Origin: Symsagittifera roscoffensis
Lineage: Eukaryota; Xenacoelomorpha; Acoela; Convolutidae
Reading direction: 5' to 3'
DNA length: 64,000 nt
NCBI RefSeq assembly: GCF_963678635.1
Contig: NC_087062.1
Location: 63,769,253-63,833,252 of the forward strand
This document shows positions 1-12,200 of the stretch, piece after piece. The notes beneath the pieces are model-generated. The model worked only from the letters and a program-made list of their open reading frames with translations, was not told where the DNA came from and ran no database searches. The stretch's first letter is position 1, and each line of letters begins with the position of its first letter. The translations under genes and the position numbers were made by a program.

Positions 1-199
1 TAACACGTAAAACAAACATAAAACTCGGTATTTTGAAAGGGGGGAAACTGGAAAAGAGCCGGAAGTTGTTTGAAAGTTGTTCATAGGGCAATTGGACGAA
101 AAAAGAGCCAGTTCCTCCTCTTGCTTCGCACCTCTTGGGATACAAAATTAACTACAACATTTTGAAGTTAGAAAATCAATCTTTCTCATACGAAAAATG

Positions 200-399
200 G
201 GCTCTTTTTCCTTTCCCCCCACCTGCAATTTTTTTTATTTGAAGTTACTGTTCACTTCGTCAGATTGTCAGGAAAATTAAGATGCAGACTAATTAGGCCA
301 TGACAAACATATTTGGTCGTAATAATTAACCTTGTAAAATCACTCGTTATACCATAAAATTTATGTTTGAGTGAGGTGGGGGGAAAAGGAAAAAGAGCC
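200..399. mobile_element. 200-bp non-autonomous DNA transposon (hAT-like MITE), copy 1
   Basis: The element starts GGCTCTTTTTCC and ends with the reverse complement. Terminal inverted repeats (TIRs) of about 25 bp lie at 200-224 and 374-399. It is flanked by a perfect 8-bp direct repeat, gaaaaatg (192-199 and 400-407), which is a target-site duplication. An 8-bp TSD is characteristic of hAT-type insertion; the superfamily is inferred from TSD length only. A second copy of the family lies in inverse orientation at 14612-14817. There is no coding capacity. Confidence 0.85.
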
Positions 400-407
400 G
401 AAAAATG

Positions 408-1664
408 AAATAAATAAATGAATCCTTTTGAAGAAATCCTTGGCTGGAAAATTTCTTTTGCATTTTTTAATTTAAAAAAATGCCGATAACTTGAAAGCAA
501 TTCATGCGCCTCAAACTTCATTCATTTCTTTTTAATAGATGATAGTGAAAAGTTAAGCTTCGGGCAAAAATGAATGATCCAAAAACTCGCCAAATTTGCT
601 AAAGATCTTGGAACCAAACAAACAGCTTGACTATTAGAAACATACGGGGTTATCAAAAAGCATTATCAAAGATTTGCTTTAAACTAAAAACGAAGTCAAA
701 TTACAAAATTAGAAATGGAATATTTAAAAAACTTGAATACAAAATTTACCAGTAATTGCCGCAGAAAAGAATTTCCCGAAATCCTTTAAACACCGAAAAT
801 GAAACTACTACTTCATTATTGCCGAAAAGACTTATTAAATGAACTTTATGACATTAATCTCATCAAATAAGAATATAATACGCAACAATAAGAGAGCCGA
901 ATCACAATAAAAAATAGGTAATATAAAAAAACACCCGAAGGACAAAAACAGTAATGAAAAAGTAACAAAAAACAGAAATTTAAAAAAGTTCAGCCAGAAA
1001 CCACAACAATCTTGAATCTTGATCTCTAAGTCACATTAAAGTGCCACCAAAATTTTTTTTGAAAATTTAAGATTTTTTGTGAACACTTTTAGACATTTGA
1101 ATAATACGCTGTACCATCATCACCTTAAAAAAATTGCTTAAACCTACTAATGACACTAAGATGATTGAAGGCAATTGCACACCCTTTGAGAAAAAATTAA
1201 ATCAGAAAACGTGTCCGAAAACACTTGAAAATCAAGGCAATTTCTTTTCAAAAATCATTAAAACTGAAAATATTTCGCGTATATAAAAGCGAAAGACGTA
1301 TAAAGTATATTAACTTTCTTCAAATGGAATCGAAAAGGTAATAAAAAAATTATTTAAAATCATGTTAAAATAAAACACTAGGCAAACAAGCCGTTAAAAG
1401 TTTGGATGAAATCGATAAAGCATTCAAATCGATGAAGCATTTGTTCAGCTCTAGACCGAAATGTACTTGAAAATGCTTTTAAAAGTGCAACTTGGCCAGA
1501 AGTGGAGATCCTCTAGAAGTGGAGATCCTGTGAATCAAAAATCTTGTGAAAAAAAAACTAGTTACGGGAAAAAGTCTGGTACCCGATTTCAATATCCTTG
1601 CTTATCCTTGCTTCAATATCCTTGCTTATTTTTATTTAAACTAATAACAATCGAGCAACTTGAT
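408..1664. other. Gene-free AT-rich stretch
   Basis: No convincing exon, RNA gene or structured repeat is visible. The region is poly-A/T rich with short open frames only. At about 1524-1660 there is a degenerate stretch resembling the hairpin-ended repeat family seen at 4563-4813 (words such as ttacgggaaaaa and cttgctta). Confidence 0.5.
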
Positions 1665-1892
1665 CAAATAATTTTCGTGTAGAAAGGTCCTATAATAAGG
1701 TTGTTTGATTCTTTTAATTTTGCGATCAGCATAATGTGTTATTACAAACCTTCTTTTTTCTCTAACTTAACTCGCAAATAAAATTGTTCAATAAAACTGT
1801 TCCGTTATTTGAAAATTTCACTGTAGCATTGGAAACTGCATAGCATCTGTTCTCTGCTCTATTTGTTGTGGCTGTTGTTTGGTTTAACTTAA

Positions 1893-1970
1893 TCTTCCGT
1901 GGCTGAGTGTTGAATGTGTGAGAGTCTAAATTTTTTGGTCGCAGGTTCGAAGCTCAGAGGTTGCTGAGTT
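1893..1970 (+). promoter_or_regulatory. tRNA-like region with Pol III A and B boxes (SINE head), copy 1
   Basis: An A-box-like TGGCTGAGTGTTGA at 1900-1913 is followed about 30 nt later by a B-box-like GGTTCGAAGCTC at 1944-1955. The order and spacing match an internal tRNA promoter. The flanks do not form a credible acceptor stem, so this is read as a tRNA-derived SINE head rather than a functional tRNA gene. Confidence 0.55.
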
Positions 1971-2746
1971 TTTACTAATTCGAGGCTCATTTCTAATTTT
2001 AACAATTGCACTTAACGTTTTTTGTCGTGTTTCGCTAGTGTTTGCGAAGCGAAGCTTCGCTTTTGTGTTAAATTGTTCACGCTTGTTTTTCTTTTTCAGC
2101 AATTTTTTTTAAAAAAATTCGGTTACAATTCGCTATTCAAATTGGTTTACTCAAACTTAGTTTTTTTTTCGATAACGAAAGTCGAGTTGGTCCTAAATTT
2201 TGTATGTTTTTTGTTTAAACTTATGCAAAAATAAATTGAAGCCTAGAATTGCCGGCTGAGTTGCAAATAAAAATTTATTCTATTCATCAACCTTGGTTGA
2301 GTTAAACTATGCGAATCTGCTAATCGACAAGTTTTTAAGCTCTTATTCCACCTCCCCCAATCTGCAAAGTTCATAAGAAATTTCTCTGCTCAGATTTTCC
2401 TATTGCAACAAAAAATGGCATCCGTTCTATAAAATAGTGCCAATGTGATGGTGGGAGAGAAAGAAAGGAGCCATTTTTTTTTCAAAAATGAATTGGCTTT
2501 AAGGTTATATGAAACGCGCAAATAATTTTCGTGTAGAAAGGTCCTATAATAAGGTTGTTTGATTCTTTTAATTTTGCGATCAGCATAATGTGTTATTACA
2601 AACCTTCTTTTTTCTCTAACTTAACTCGCAAATAAAATTGTTCAATAAAACTGTTCCTTTATTTGAAAATTTCACTGTAGCATTGGAAACTGCATAGCAT
2701 CTGTTCTCTGCTCTATTTGTTGTGGCTGTTGTTTGGTTTAACTTAA

Positions 2747-2824
2747 TCTTCCGTGGCTGAGTGTTGAATGTGTGAGAGTCTAAATTTTTTGGTCGCAGGT
2801 TCGAAGCTCAGAGGTTGCTGAGTT
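2747..2824 (+). promoter_or_regulatory. tRNA-like region with Pol III A and B boxes (SINE head), copy 2
   Basis: Duplicate of the tRNA-like stretch at 1893-1970, with the same A-box and B-box words, carried in the second unit of the tandem duplication. Confidence 0.55.
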
Positions 2825-4094
2825 TTTACTAATTCGAGGCTCATTTCTAATTTTAACAATTGCACTTAAGGTTTTTTGTCGTGTTTCGCTAGTGTTTGCG
2901 AAGCGAAGCTTCGCTATTGTGTTAATTTGTTCACGCTTGTTTTTCTTTTTCAGCAATTTTTTAAAAAATTTTAGTTACAATTCGCTATTCAAATTGGTTT
3001 ACTCAAATTTAGTTTTTTTTTCGATAACGAAAGTCGAGTTGGTCCTAAATTTTGTATATTTTTTGTTTAAACTTATGCAAAAATAAATTGAAGCCTAGAA
3101 TTGCCGGCTGAGTTGCAAATAAAAATTTATTCGTTTCATCAACCTTGGTTGAGTTAAACTATGCGAATCTGCTAATCGACAAGTTTTTAAGCTCTTATTC
3201 CACCTCCCCCAATCTGCAAAGTTCATAAGAAATTTCTCTGCTCAGATTTTCCTATTGCAACAAAAAATGGCATCCGTACTATAAAATAGTGCCAATGTGA
3301 TGGTGGGAGAGAAAGAAAGGAGCCATTTTTTTTCAAAAATGAATTGGCTTTAAGGTTATATGAAACGCGCATGAAAAAGTCTTGGAAATCAGTAGATTTT
3401 ATGTTTCTTCGAGTTCATTGCGGCTTTTCCAACTGTCAGTTAGTAACAGTCTTAGGACAGAGGCGAAGAAGAGCTTCGCTCCACTTGCGATAATATACAA
3501 ACAAAGTACCACAAATTAACTAGGTTTTAAATGAAACGAAAGACGCTGTCGAAAAAAAAATTAAAAAATGACTAGATCTTCAATAATTTTCATATATTTG
3601 TTGCAGTTTGTCGTGAATAACTTTTTTTTGTCAAGTAGCACTATGGAATGTTAAATAAGTATCGTAGCTATGGTTTACGCAGTGGCCTAAAGGCCGACCT
3701 TACTTGATCAGACAACCATTGAGAAAAAATAGATAAAATCTTGAAAGGAATCTTTAAATTAGATAGAAAAAATAAGGTTTTATAATAGCTTCAATAGTTT
3801 TAACGTTCCTGTAGAGTTCAATGGTTCATTCAGTCTTTCAACTTATCGTTTGTAAATTTTGTGTCATTTAGTCCAAAAAAAATGGAATCATAAATAAGCT
3901 AGGCTTCAAGGTGACACCACACTTGACAATCTACGAGGTTTCATGAGGCATCTAAAGTTGCACCAAAAGAATTTTCTTCCTTTTGCTTCGTGAAATTGTC
4001 GGAACAGTAAAAAGTTGTGTTTGTGTAATAAACATGGTTCATTATGTTAACATCTGTATGTCATGAAAAGTAAAAGGTTGCTAACGTAAAAAAA

Positions 4095-4143
4095 ATGATG
4101 AAGCCACACCCCAATGGTTGGCCGTTTTGGCGTGTGGCTTCAT
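4095..4143. repeat. Near-perfect hairpin
   Basis: ATGAAGCCACAC (4098-4109) pairs with GTGTGGCTTCAT (4132-4143). Pairing continues inward through CCAA/TTGG with a single mismatch, leaving a loop of about 12 nt. It is shorter than a normal pre-miRNA and has no T-tract, so its role is unknown. Confidence 0.6.
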
Positions 4144-4562
4144 TGTGAATTACGGCCTTTAGATTTCTGATCATGTGATTTTAGTTCAATATGAAACACA
4201 TGCCTTGAGATTTCTGAACATATGATTTTAGTTCAATATTTAGTCCTATACGAAAGCATAGCTTAGGGAAAGAATTAGAAAAAGCAAATCTCCTTTTTTT
4301 TCTTCAATATCTTTGATATAAAGTTTTTTCAATCATTTTGACACGCTGAGTAATTCCATAAAAAGGGAACCTATCTAATTCTGCTGGACTGAGATCCAAC
4401 ATTTATGCAAGTTTATTGGATTTTTTGGAAGGATTCTCCACCTCGATGACAAGTAGTTCACGAAGAGTGTTAATATTGTGCGAGTTTCTTAGTTTTTGCT
4501 CACAGAATAATATCTTATCTTTTTGAAAATGCTTTTTTAAGAGCGGCCTGCTCAATTTCCAA

Positions 4563-4813
4563 ACACAGAGGCGAATCAGAGCTTCGCACCATTTGCGATA
4601 GAAAAATGAAAGACTATCCTATCCCTACTTGGAGTATTCGTTACTTCCAAGCTAAGTAGGCTAAAAACTCTAAGAATTTGAATTAATTATGAAACAAGGT
4701 ACCGCTAGAGATGCGTCCAGATGTCCACTAGAGATGATTCCTGTGAACAAAATTGTTTACGGGAAAAAATATATTGTACACAACTGCAATACCCTTGCTT
4801 ATCGCAAGGGTAA
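4563..4813. repeat. Interspersed repeat with palindromic 5' end and 3' hairpin
   Basis: The element starts near acagaggcgaa...cttcgcacc and ends with the hairpin tacccttgc-ttatc-gcaagggta (4792-4814) followed by aaaaaca. Related copies with the same two ends lie at 40263-40851 and 42305-43013; partial ones lie near 1524, 3459 and 43905. A Helitron-like origin (3' hairpin) is possible, but no clear CTRR end is visible. Confidence 0.5.
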
Positions 4814-4872
4814 AAACATAGGCCAGAGATCCTTTACTTAAATAGAAATTAACGAAATTTTGATTTGTGCAG

Positions 4873-5355
4873 TTCCCTCCAGAAGACGAGCAAGGACAGG
4901 AAGAAGCAAGAGATGGGCGAGGGAACAGTAAAAATCCAGACAACAGACCCCTCCTCTTCGTGGACGCCTACTCTCCCTCTGTCAAGGCCAAGAAGATGGA
5001 GAAGATGCGGAGCGAATGCATCTCCAAAATGGGACTGAAAAACTTCCACAAAGTGTACAACTATCTACTCACAGTACGCATATTATATCTTTCAGTCTAG
5101 TTAATATAGCTGAAAATAAAGTGCAAGGTTTTTTGAAGCTCTATATAAATTTAAAAATCAGAGCAACCTACCATAATTTCTGAAAAAAGCAATGGAAAAA
5201 AAGCTTTTGAGCCAAGAATTGGGTTATTCCTGTTTCAGGCGCGGCAAAGAAGTTCTAATGAAGCTATGATTATGGAGGACCTTATGAAGATTCATTCGGT
5301 CTCGGAAGACAACTTCCAAGTGGATCAACTTATCTTCTTGGAAAGCACTTCATAA
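4873..5355 (+). CDS. Last two exons of an unidentified gene
   Basis: Exon 4873-5073 (67 codons) follows a good acceptor (ttgatttgtgcag) and ends at a donor (aca|gtacgc). Exon 5239-5355 follows ttcctgtttcag and ends in TAA after 38 codons; both junctions are phase 0. The first exon begins FPPEDEQGQEEARDG. The joined C-terminus is hydrophilic, ending in a helix-prone segment with VYNYLLT, MIMEDLMKI and VDQLIFLE. Poly(A) signals AATAAA follow at 5592 and 5613. Base composition is clearly higher in GC than the flanks. I do not recognise the family with certainty. The short C-terminal segment is loosely reminiscent of NEK-family kinase tails, but that is memory-based and weak. Upstream exons were not found. 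Confidence 0.6.
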
Positions 5356-5619
5356 ATGGCAGAAGCATACACTGTCCATCTGCACTCTTTATGGTGACAG
5401 GGAAAATGTAGAATATTTACAGTTCTTCAACTTCTGCTACTCAAATAAACTCCTGCGTTCACATGGTTTCAGTTGACTACATATCATATCATTACTAATT
5501 TGAGTCTAATTGTGCTGCTTTCATCAAAATTATTTTTACGAAACTATCTTTTAACTTGCTAATAATTTCCTCTGTATAAATTTCTCCTGTAAATAAACAA
5601 TGTTGTAAATACAATAAAG

Positions 5620-8600
5620 GTCTGAAAACCTCATTTTTCATAAAAAGCCTGTGAGAGACGTTTTAAGATTGTCATGGGCAATCTTTTTTTATCCGGAAAT
5701 TGTACTTTTTACCAATAAAAAAAATATAAACAGTTGGACTAGGAATGATTATATTCATTTTTTTTTCATTTCGTCAAAAAAACATATATATTTTTTGCAA
5801 ATTTAGGCCGATTTTTTAATGGCATTTGAAAAATATTTCTAGGGTTTTTGCTTGAGCTATTTCTTTATCAATGGATTTAAAAACTACGTTTTCAAAAAAC
5901 AATTTTTTTTTTGAACGTTGCATTTTCCCGTTGTTTCAGGAACGCAAATAAGTCAAAAATGCGTTACATAAAATCAAGTTTTAGTGGAACATTTATTTTC
6001 AAGAGTAATGAACTATTAAATCGCATTTTTATACATGTCTTGTTGATTTTTTTTGTTTTGTTTAAGAGTGATGAACGTAGTGAGTAACTTTTTTTTCAGG
6101 AAAAGTTTTAAGATTTATTCACGCTCAGTTTTGATTTTTCGCGGTTTGACTTTTGATTTTTTAAAATTTTTCATACTTCCTTTCTTTGTTAAATGAAAAG
6201 CAAACTACACTTTTGAACAGAAAAAAAAAATTTCACAAAAAACGAGATCGACTTCTAAATTTGAAACTGGAATTTAATTATTAGATTTCCCAGCGTACTA
6301 AAAAGTTCACCTATTGATCTAGTTAAATTGGATTAACTTAAGCAAAGTTTGCCTCAAAAGGAAAGCAAACTCCACTTTTGAACAGCAAAAAGGTATAATT
6401 CATAAAAAACATGATCTACTTCTAACGTTGAAGATTATTTATCAGATTTCACTGCGCAGTAAAAATTTAAATTATTGATCAAGTTTTTTCAATTTGGGTT
6501 AATTTGATCCAAAAGTTTTGTTCCAGAAGTTTAAAGAGCTTTAATGGCGTCGATTTTTCCTTGGAAATTTGAAAGTTGAGTTTTTAAGATCAAGTCATTT
6601 TTTTTGTTTCATAGCGTTCACTATTCTTTTCCAACAGTCTTTGTTTTTAAAATTAAAAAATGAAAATTAAGAGTTGGTACCGCGACAACGTGCGTGAAAA
6701 AACAACTCTCAAAATTTTAAAAAAAAAGACTCGAAAAAACAGACCACTACTATAAAACTCGGAAAAATTAAGTTTTCCTTAATCTAAACGTGAAACAAAA
6801 AAGCGGTGAAACATTAAAACTTTTGAGGAGTCAAAACTTCTTTGGTATAAAGATTTTTACTATTCAAAGTTAAATGAAAGAGCTTCCAGCAGCAAAATAA
6901 GATCAATGTTTTGATAGTGTTTAAGAGTTTCTGACATCCTTTGCTGCAATTGTTCATATTAAGGACATTTGCAAGGCTTTTCTCCGGATTTGAATCAAAT
7001 CAGAAAAATTTTGGTGAAATTTTGCTCCTTCTTTTTTTGCTGAATCAATATTGATACAATGGGCAAGAATAACCCTTTCCTAATTGAAAACTCTGCGAAA
7101 TGTTGGTTTTTCGATTTACTTTTATCGCATTGCTGAACTGACTTCAAATGGCTGTTTTGAAACCTGGATTTTTCGTAAATTTTCTCGTACATATTCCCCC
7201 GTCTACGTTTTTTCAAAGTAATCGAGATATGATCGGAGCTGCTCATTCTCAGTTGTTCTTTCGCAGAGAGCTTCTAGTGCCAACTTCAAGTCGGATTCAG
7301 GAATGAGAACCAGCGCAAAAACGGATTTTACTTTTTTCTTAAGTCATTGCCTTTCCGGTGTTCATCCGCTAATTTAAATTTTTGTATTTTCCGCCATTTG
7401 ACCTGCACAAAATAAAAAGTACCCTTTTACAGTCGTTCTGGTGAATTTCAATATGAAAACAGATTTCCATTTTTTCGAAATCATTAACAATTTCTCTCAA
7501 AGTTTGTTTTTTCGTACATTCTCCCGTTCATTTTTAACTGCTAAGCTTGTTTTGCTTTTTTTAAATAAAGTTTTGAATTTAACTTTTTAAGCGGTCATGC
7601 TTTTTTTTAAAAAAAGTTTTGAATTTAAATTTTTGAAATTATAAAATGTAAAATTGCGCAGAAGTTAGGACACGTATAGAAAATCTACCTTTCAACTTCT
7701 CTTTCATGCAACTTCAAATGTAAATGATCCAAGTTTTTTTACTCAAATTCTTAGGCAGAGTGATTTGCAAATTCGTTTTGAGTGTCTTCAAGTTGTTAAT
7801 CCGTTTATTTCAATAAATCGAAATTCATTAGCTTCTTCTTCTTCAAAGATCAGATGTCGTTATCCGCGCTGATTTGTAATAAATTGTAATTTTGTTTGAA
7901 TGAGTAGAAACATATTTAAAACCAAAGTGATAATACACCAAGAAATGCAATCAAGGTTTCGGACTCAATTTTTGGTGTTACAAGAACCAAAAGAAGCTCA
8001 TATGTTTCCATAATAATTGTTTTTGAATTAAGTAAGAAAATTAACTGATAACTGGTGGGGGATTACAGTACTTAGTTTAGGATTAAGTAAAAGATTAATT
8101 ACGTGTTTATTGCGAGTTATCGCGTTTTGCTAGTTGTCGTAATTGCTATTTTATACGAGTTGTCTTTTTTTGCGGGTTGTGGTGTTACGATGAGCGTTAT
8201 GAAAAAAAGTTGGCAAGTGACTAAAACATAGTTGTGCTATTATATTTGAGGATTTGTTGTTAAACTTTCTCGTTTTTTCTAGAAAATGGTGTAGTGTTTT
8301 TTTTATAAATATAATTTTGACGTCCAGAAAAATGTTCTGTGAATTTTGAAAACCTTGGAAGGGCTTTTAAATACTATTAAACGGTTTTTAGCTAGCCCAT
8401 TTTACCAAACTTTTTTTTCAAATATAGTCGTAATGATGTCGACCTAAAGTGCTGTGAAATCGCTTCAACTGATTATATAAAAGTGCGCGATGATTTGATG
8501 TTTTTTTTTCAAGATATAATTCCAAATATTAGAAATTTTCATTAAAGAATTTTTCGCAGCAGGTGCAACGCTTTTTAAGCTAGACATTTATAAAAAATTC

Positions 8601-8745
8601 TTTCTTTGAACGGTTTCATAAAAAATAAAAGCCAACATATCATCAAAGAAAAATCAAAATTAAACCTGAAAATAAATCATCTTGTTCTAGGATATTAAAA
8701 CAATTTCAATTTAATATTTTAGAACATCATTTGAATTAAGTCTGG
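5620..8745. other. Gene-free stretch with interspersed repeat fragments
   Basis: No exon was found. At 6185-6350 and 6355-6540 two adjacent copies of a dispersed repeat are visible (words such as agatttcccagcg, acctattgatc and gggttaattt). The same repeat recurs at 43985-44420, 47650-48060 and 48140-48540. The phrase gagtgatgaacgtagtgagt at 6065 also recurs, inverted, near 44440. Confidence 0.55.
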
Positions 8746-8747
8746 AC

Positions 8748-9290
8748 TCAAGTAAAATTGTATCCTGGCTGCGCGTATGAAAATCCTGCCAGATTCTCCT
8801 CTGGAATTGTTTTTTGGACCGAATTATGCTGGAGTTGATTTTGGCTTGACTTGTCTTTTTGGATATATTTGGACAATTTGTTCCGATTGAATGGCTCTAC
8901 TGATATGTACGACTTGATCTCACGCGCTTTTAATTTTTCCATGTCTATGGCCTGCAGAAACGGGTGATTCAGAACCGTGTCATCTCCAAGTCGAGTCGAG
9001 GGGTCCTTTTCAAGAAGACCTCTGACAAAACTACTGAGTAATGGACTCACTGTAAAAATTTGCTGTCCAATGACGAAGCTCGGACTCAGTTTCGGTTCTG
9101 CGGTTCGTATGCGGTTGAACAGGATGTTCTGTCCCATAGCTTTGCTGTACTGCTTGCTCTGGGCGGCGGGTATCTCAAAAGGGGTTCCCTTGTAGATGAG
9201 TTCGTAGGCTACAATACCCAGAGTCCACCAGTCTATCTCGACCCCATAGCCCACGTCCTGATCCCCCACACTGTCGTCATCATTGTCTCC
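8748..9290 (-). CDS. akt: akt-like gene: kinase C-lobe and AGC tail, terminal exon
   Basis: 180 codons plus [22 protein letters not shown] is helix [14 protein letters not shown] is the conserved C-lobe motif (AKT: LLKKDPKQRLGGG). VEPFNRNKL begins the AGC tail. The end [12 protein letters not shown] mimics the AKT hydrophobic motif, with Ser in F-S-Y. A short acidic insertion ([12 protein letters not shown]) precedes helix F. A possible ATTAAA lies near 8710. Confidence 0.93.
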   Translation of the reverse strand, partial: GDNDDDSVGDQDVGYGVEIDWWTLGIVAYELIYKGTPFEIPAAQSKQYSKAMGQNILFNRIRTAEPKLSPSFVIGQQIFTVSPLLSSFVRGLLEKDPSTRLGDDTVLNHPFLQAIDMEKLKAREIKSYISVEPFNRNKLSKYIQKDKSSQNQLQHNSVQKTIPEENLAGFSYAQPGYNFT

Positions 9291-12200
9291 CTTAAATGAA
9301 AGAAGATAAAGCTGGGGCGACAAGTTGTCGAACGCCATAATTGTTCGAGAAAAAACAATTAAGAGATTTAAGCAAAAAAGCGAATCCGTCGCAATTTGGC
9401 ACAAAAAAATTAGGATGAAATGACCTAACGTAGCAATGCTCAGTCATCAAACAGCCATGCCTTAGTGATAATTTAGGTTTCAATATGCAAGGTTTCATGG
9501 CATAACTAAGTTGTTAATCCCGATTCAAGTGCCTTGCGGAGGATCGACTTTTTTTCTAAATTTTTTCATTTGTTCTTTACCCTTATCAAACACAATAATC
9601 AGAATACGATTACTACCAGGTTCGCTAAGACGAATTAATGTTTTTCAAATTGGGTTTTCGTTTATCAATACAAATTATAATGCAACTGTTGGAGGATAAA
9701 TACGAAGCAATACATGTTGGTCGCATATGATGATTTCGGGCGCGATGTACTGGGCAGTCCCACAGAAGGTGCCCGCCCTTCCCTCTCTGCCCCCGTATAT
9801 CTCGCGGGAGATGCCGAAGTCGATGATCTTGACGTATCCCCACTCGTCCAACATCAGATTCTCCAGCTTCATGTCTCGGTACACGATGCTCTTGCTGTGA
9901 AGATACTCCACTGCACTTGCTATCATCGCCATCACCTGTTAACCAATTAAACCCTTGCAACAGTCTATCGTGAACCCTTAAGCACTATTACAAGCTGAGC
10001 TCTCAGTAAAAAAAAATTCTAATCGAATGAGTCAGGTCACTCAGATATAAATCTAATCAAATCAAACAGTATAGACCTCATTTCAATGTTTTTCGAGACC
10101 CAGAACCCAAGTATTTCACTTCTGATCTTACTTTAGCTTTGAATGGTTTCGCGTTGAATCTGCAGATTGTCCTACTTCAGAAACTATATTTTAGTGTCTT
10201 CAAGTATTTGTCATTTCTTCATTTTATTATTCGGTTCATTTTTTTTTTAATTTCTGAGTTCTTCAAATTTTTTCTTCCATTTTACCTGTTGAATGGCTGG
10301 TTCCATCAGGAGTGGGCTATGAAACGGATTATTGATTCTATTCCTATGCAGAAAAGTGTACAACTCTCCCCCTGGTACGAACTCCATCACAAACATGAAC
10401 AACTCCGGCGTCTGGCCGGCCCCGAATTGCCTGGCTATGAATGGGTGGTCCACCTGTCTCGCAATGTGTGACTCGCTCAAGACATGTTTCAGTTTGAAGT
10501 CTTTCCTGCGCAGTCGCTGCTTCTCCAGAATCTTGAAAAGAGTTTTTCAAGTTTCATTTTACAATTTTAATACATTCAAAAAGTCTAGAGATGTTAATTT
10601 TAATGATATGTATTTAAAGTGATCTAAGAGGGTTATTTGAAGTTTAGAAATAACCTTGAGTGCAACAATGCGACTGGTTGCGATCTCCTCCGCCAGATAG
10701 ACCTTGCCATAGGAGCCACTGCCGACCACGCCTATCTTGCGATACTCCTCCTCCCTGATGCGACTCCGCTTCACGGCCTCGCCATCTAGCACCGATACCG
10801 ACTGTCTCTGGTTATCCTGGTATAAACACACCTCAAATCAAACCAAACCTCCAAATTTTCTGTCGCACAGTTCCGTTGCAAAAATCTTCTTTTTATTGAT
10901 GCTTCAAGGGTCCCTTTTAGGTGCTCAAAAACAGATATAGGAGGGCCGTCTTATCGTCCAGGAAGTAGACCCCCTGCCGACCCAAAGGGTCCCCCTTTGG
11001 TACTATTTTGAGAGATATAATTTGGCTAACCGACCCGAAATATTTTCTAAAGGCACCTTTGGCGCAAATATCAACCAATTTTGAGGTGGGAGCACCTTTT
11101 GTCTTTGCGGCGCAGAAAATTTCGTAAAAATGGGGTCTTTATAGTGATTAGGGGCAGCTCATAAAATCAATTTGGTCGATCTAAGAAGGTTTTTCTTAAA
11201 AATCCATCACTAACCTCGAAAACACTCTAGATCCGCCCCTGGACTATTAATCTCAATTAAAACTATTCTTTTAAACACAATCTTGGAAAACTTTACGCTC
11301 AACCATAAGTTGAATAAAAACGGGCGGGGAGAAAAAGACTTCTCTAGTTTTATATTTTCCACCTTGCTGGTGGTGCAATATATGTAATGAACAAATTGAG
11401 ATCTCTCCCATATTCTACTACAGTGTCTAGTCCATTGCTCTTTGCTACAGCACATAAAAATGTGAAGAAAAAAGGCCTAAGGCCGAAGGAACTGGGCCGG
11501 GGGCTAATAAGAAAAATCACATAAAAATAATACAGAAGTTGCATTAAGGCAATCAACTCTAGATTCGTTTTCTGTAAAGAGCTAAACACCTCGTATATTT
11601 GTGTCTGCATTGCCTCCTGGAAAAATGTTTTTAACTTGAACTTTCCTTGCTTTGAAGTGATGTTTTTGGGAAGTTACTCTTGGCGCTAAGAATCTTCTTG
11701 GCTTCAGTCACTCCCCAGTAGAGCTGTAATCTGTCTCTATGCGAAGTGCAGTAGAAGTGTCTAGTCACTATAGTTTCATCGTCAACCCGATGGATGTCTT
11801 CCATGTAAAATGGGAATCGACTGTTGCCACAAAACACAGTCGAGATACTTGTGGAAAGTCAAGTTGAAGTAAATTTATTACAAACGTTACCTTCAAGAAC
11901 CCGCTAAAAAGTTCATTACTTCAGCTCGTTTCCACTTTCCCGGTACATTTGAGTTTCAGTTTCGAACTATTTTAATGTTGTCATAATGTAACAAAAAATT
12001 GCATGGTGAACAAACTATTGTGAACAGATCGGTTCCTCATACCTTACATCATAACTTCACGCGTTTAGTCATAAACAACAAAGAAAAAAATGAAAATTAG
12101 AGATGCCGGGGGGGGGGGGGGGGGGGGGTTTTGGAAAAGAGTCAAAATTTGATTTGAACCGGAAAAGTTAACTGACGATTAACGCACATTCAGTGCACAA

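Larger units (their letters stand above)
1665..3371. repeat. Tandem duplication of an ~0.85-kb unit (1665-2519 and 2520-3371)
   Basis: Two adjacent units start at aataattttcgtgtagaaag and end at ggttatatgaaacgcgca. They are nearly identical, differing by a few substitutions and short indels, for example in a T-run near 2105 and its counterpart near 2960. Short open frames at 2022-2234 and 2892-3086 are the same frame in the two units and are not taken as genes. Each unit contains a tRNA-like Pol III promoter pair, annotated separately. High identity indicates a recent duplication. Confidence 0.9.

Noticed and set aside
1893-2824. Two tRNA genes
   Set aside because: A and B boxes are present, but the flanks do not give a tRNA cloverleaf; a SINE head fits better.
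2022-3086. Duplicated small membrane-like proteins (70 and 64 codons)
   Set aside because: Poly-T-driven Phe/Leu runs inside a tandem repeat; the two copies differ by frame-changing indels near the N-terminus, so no coding constraint.
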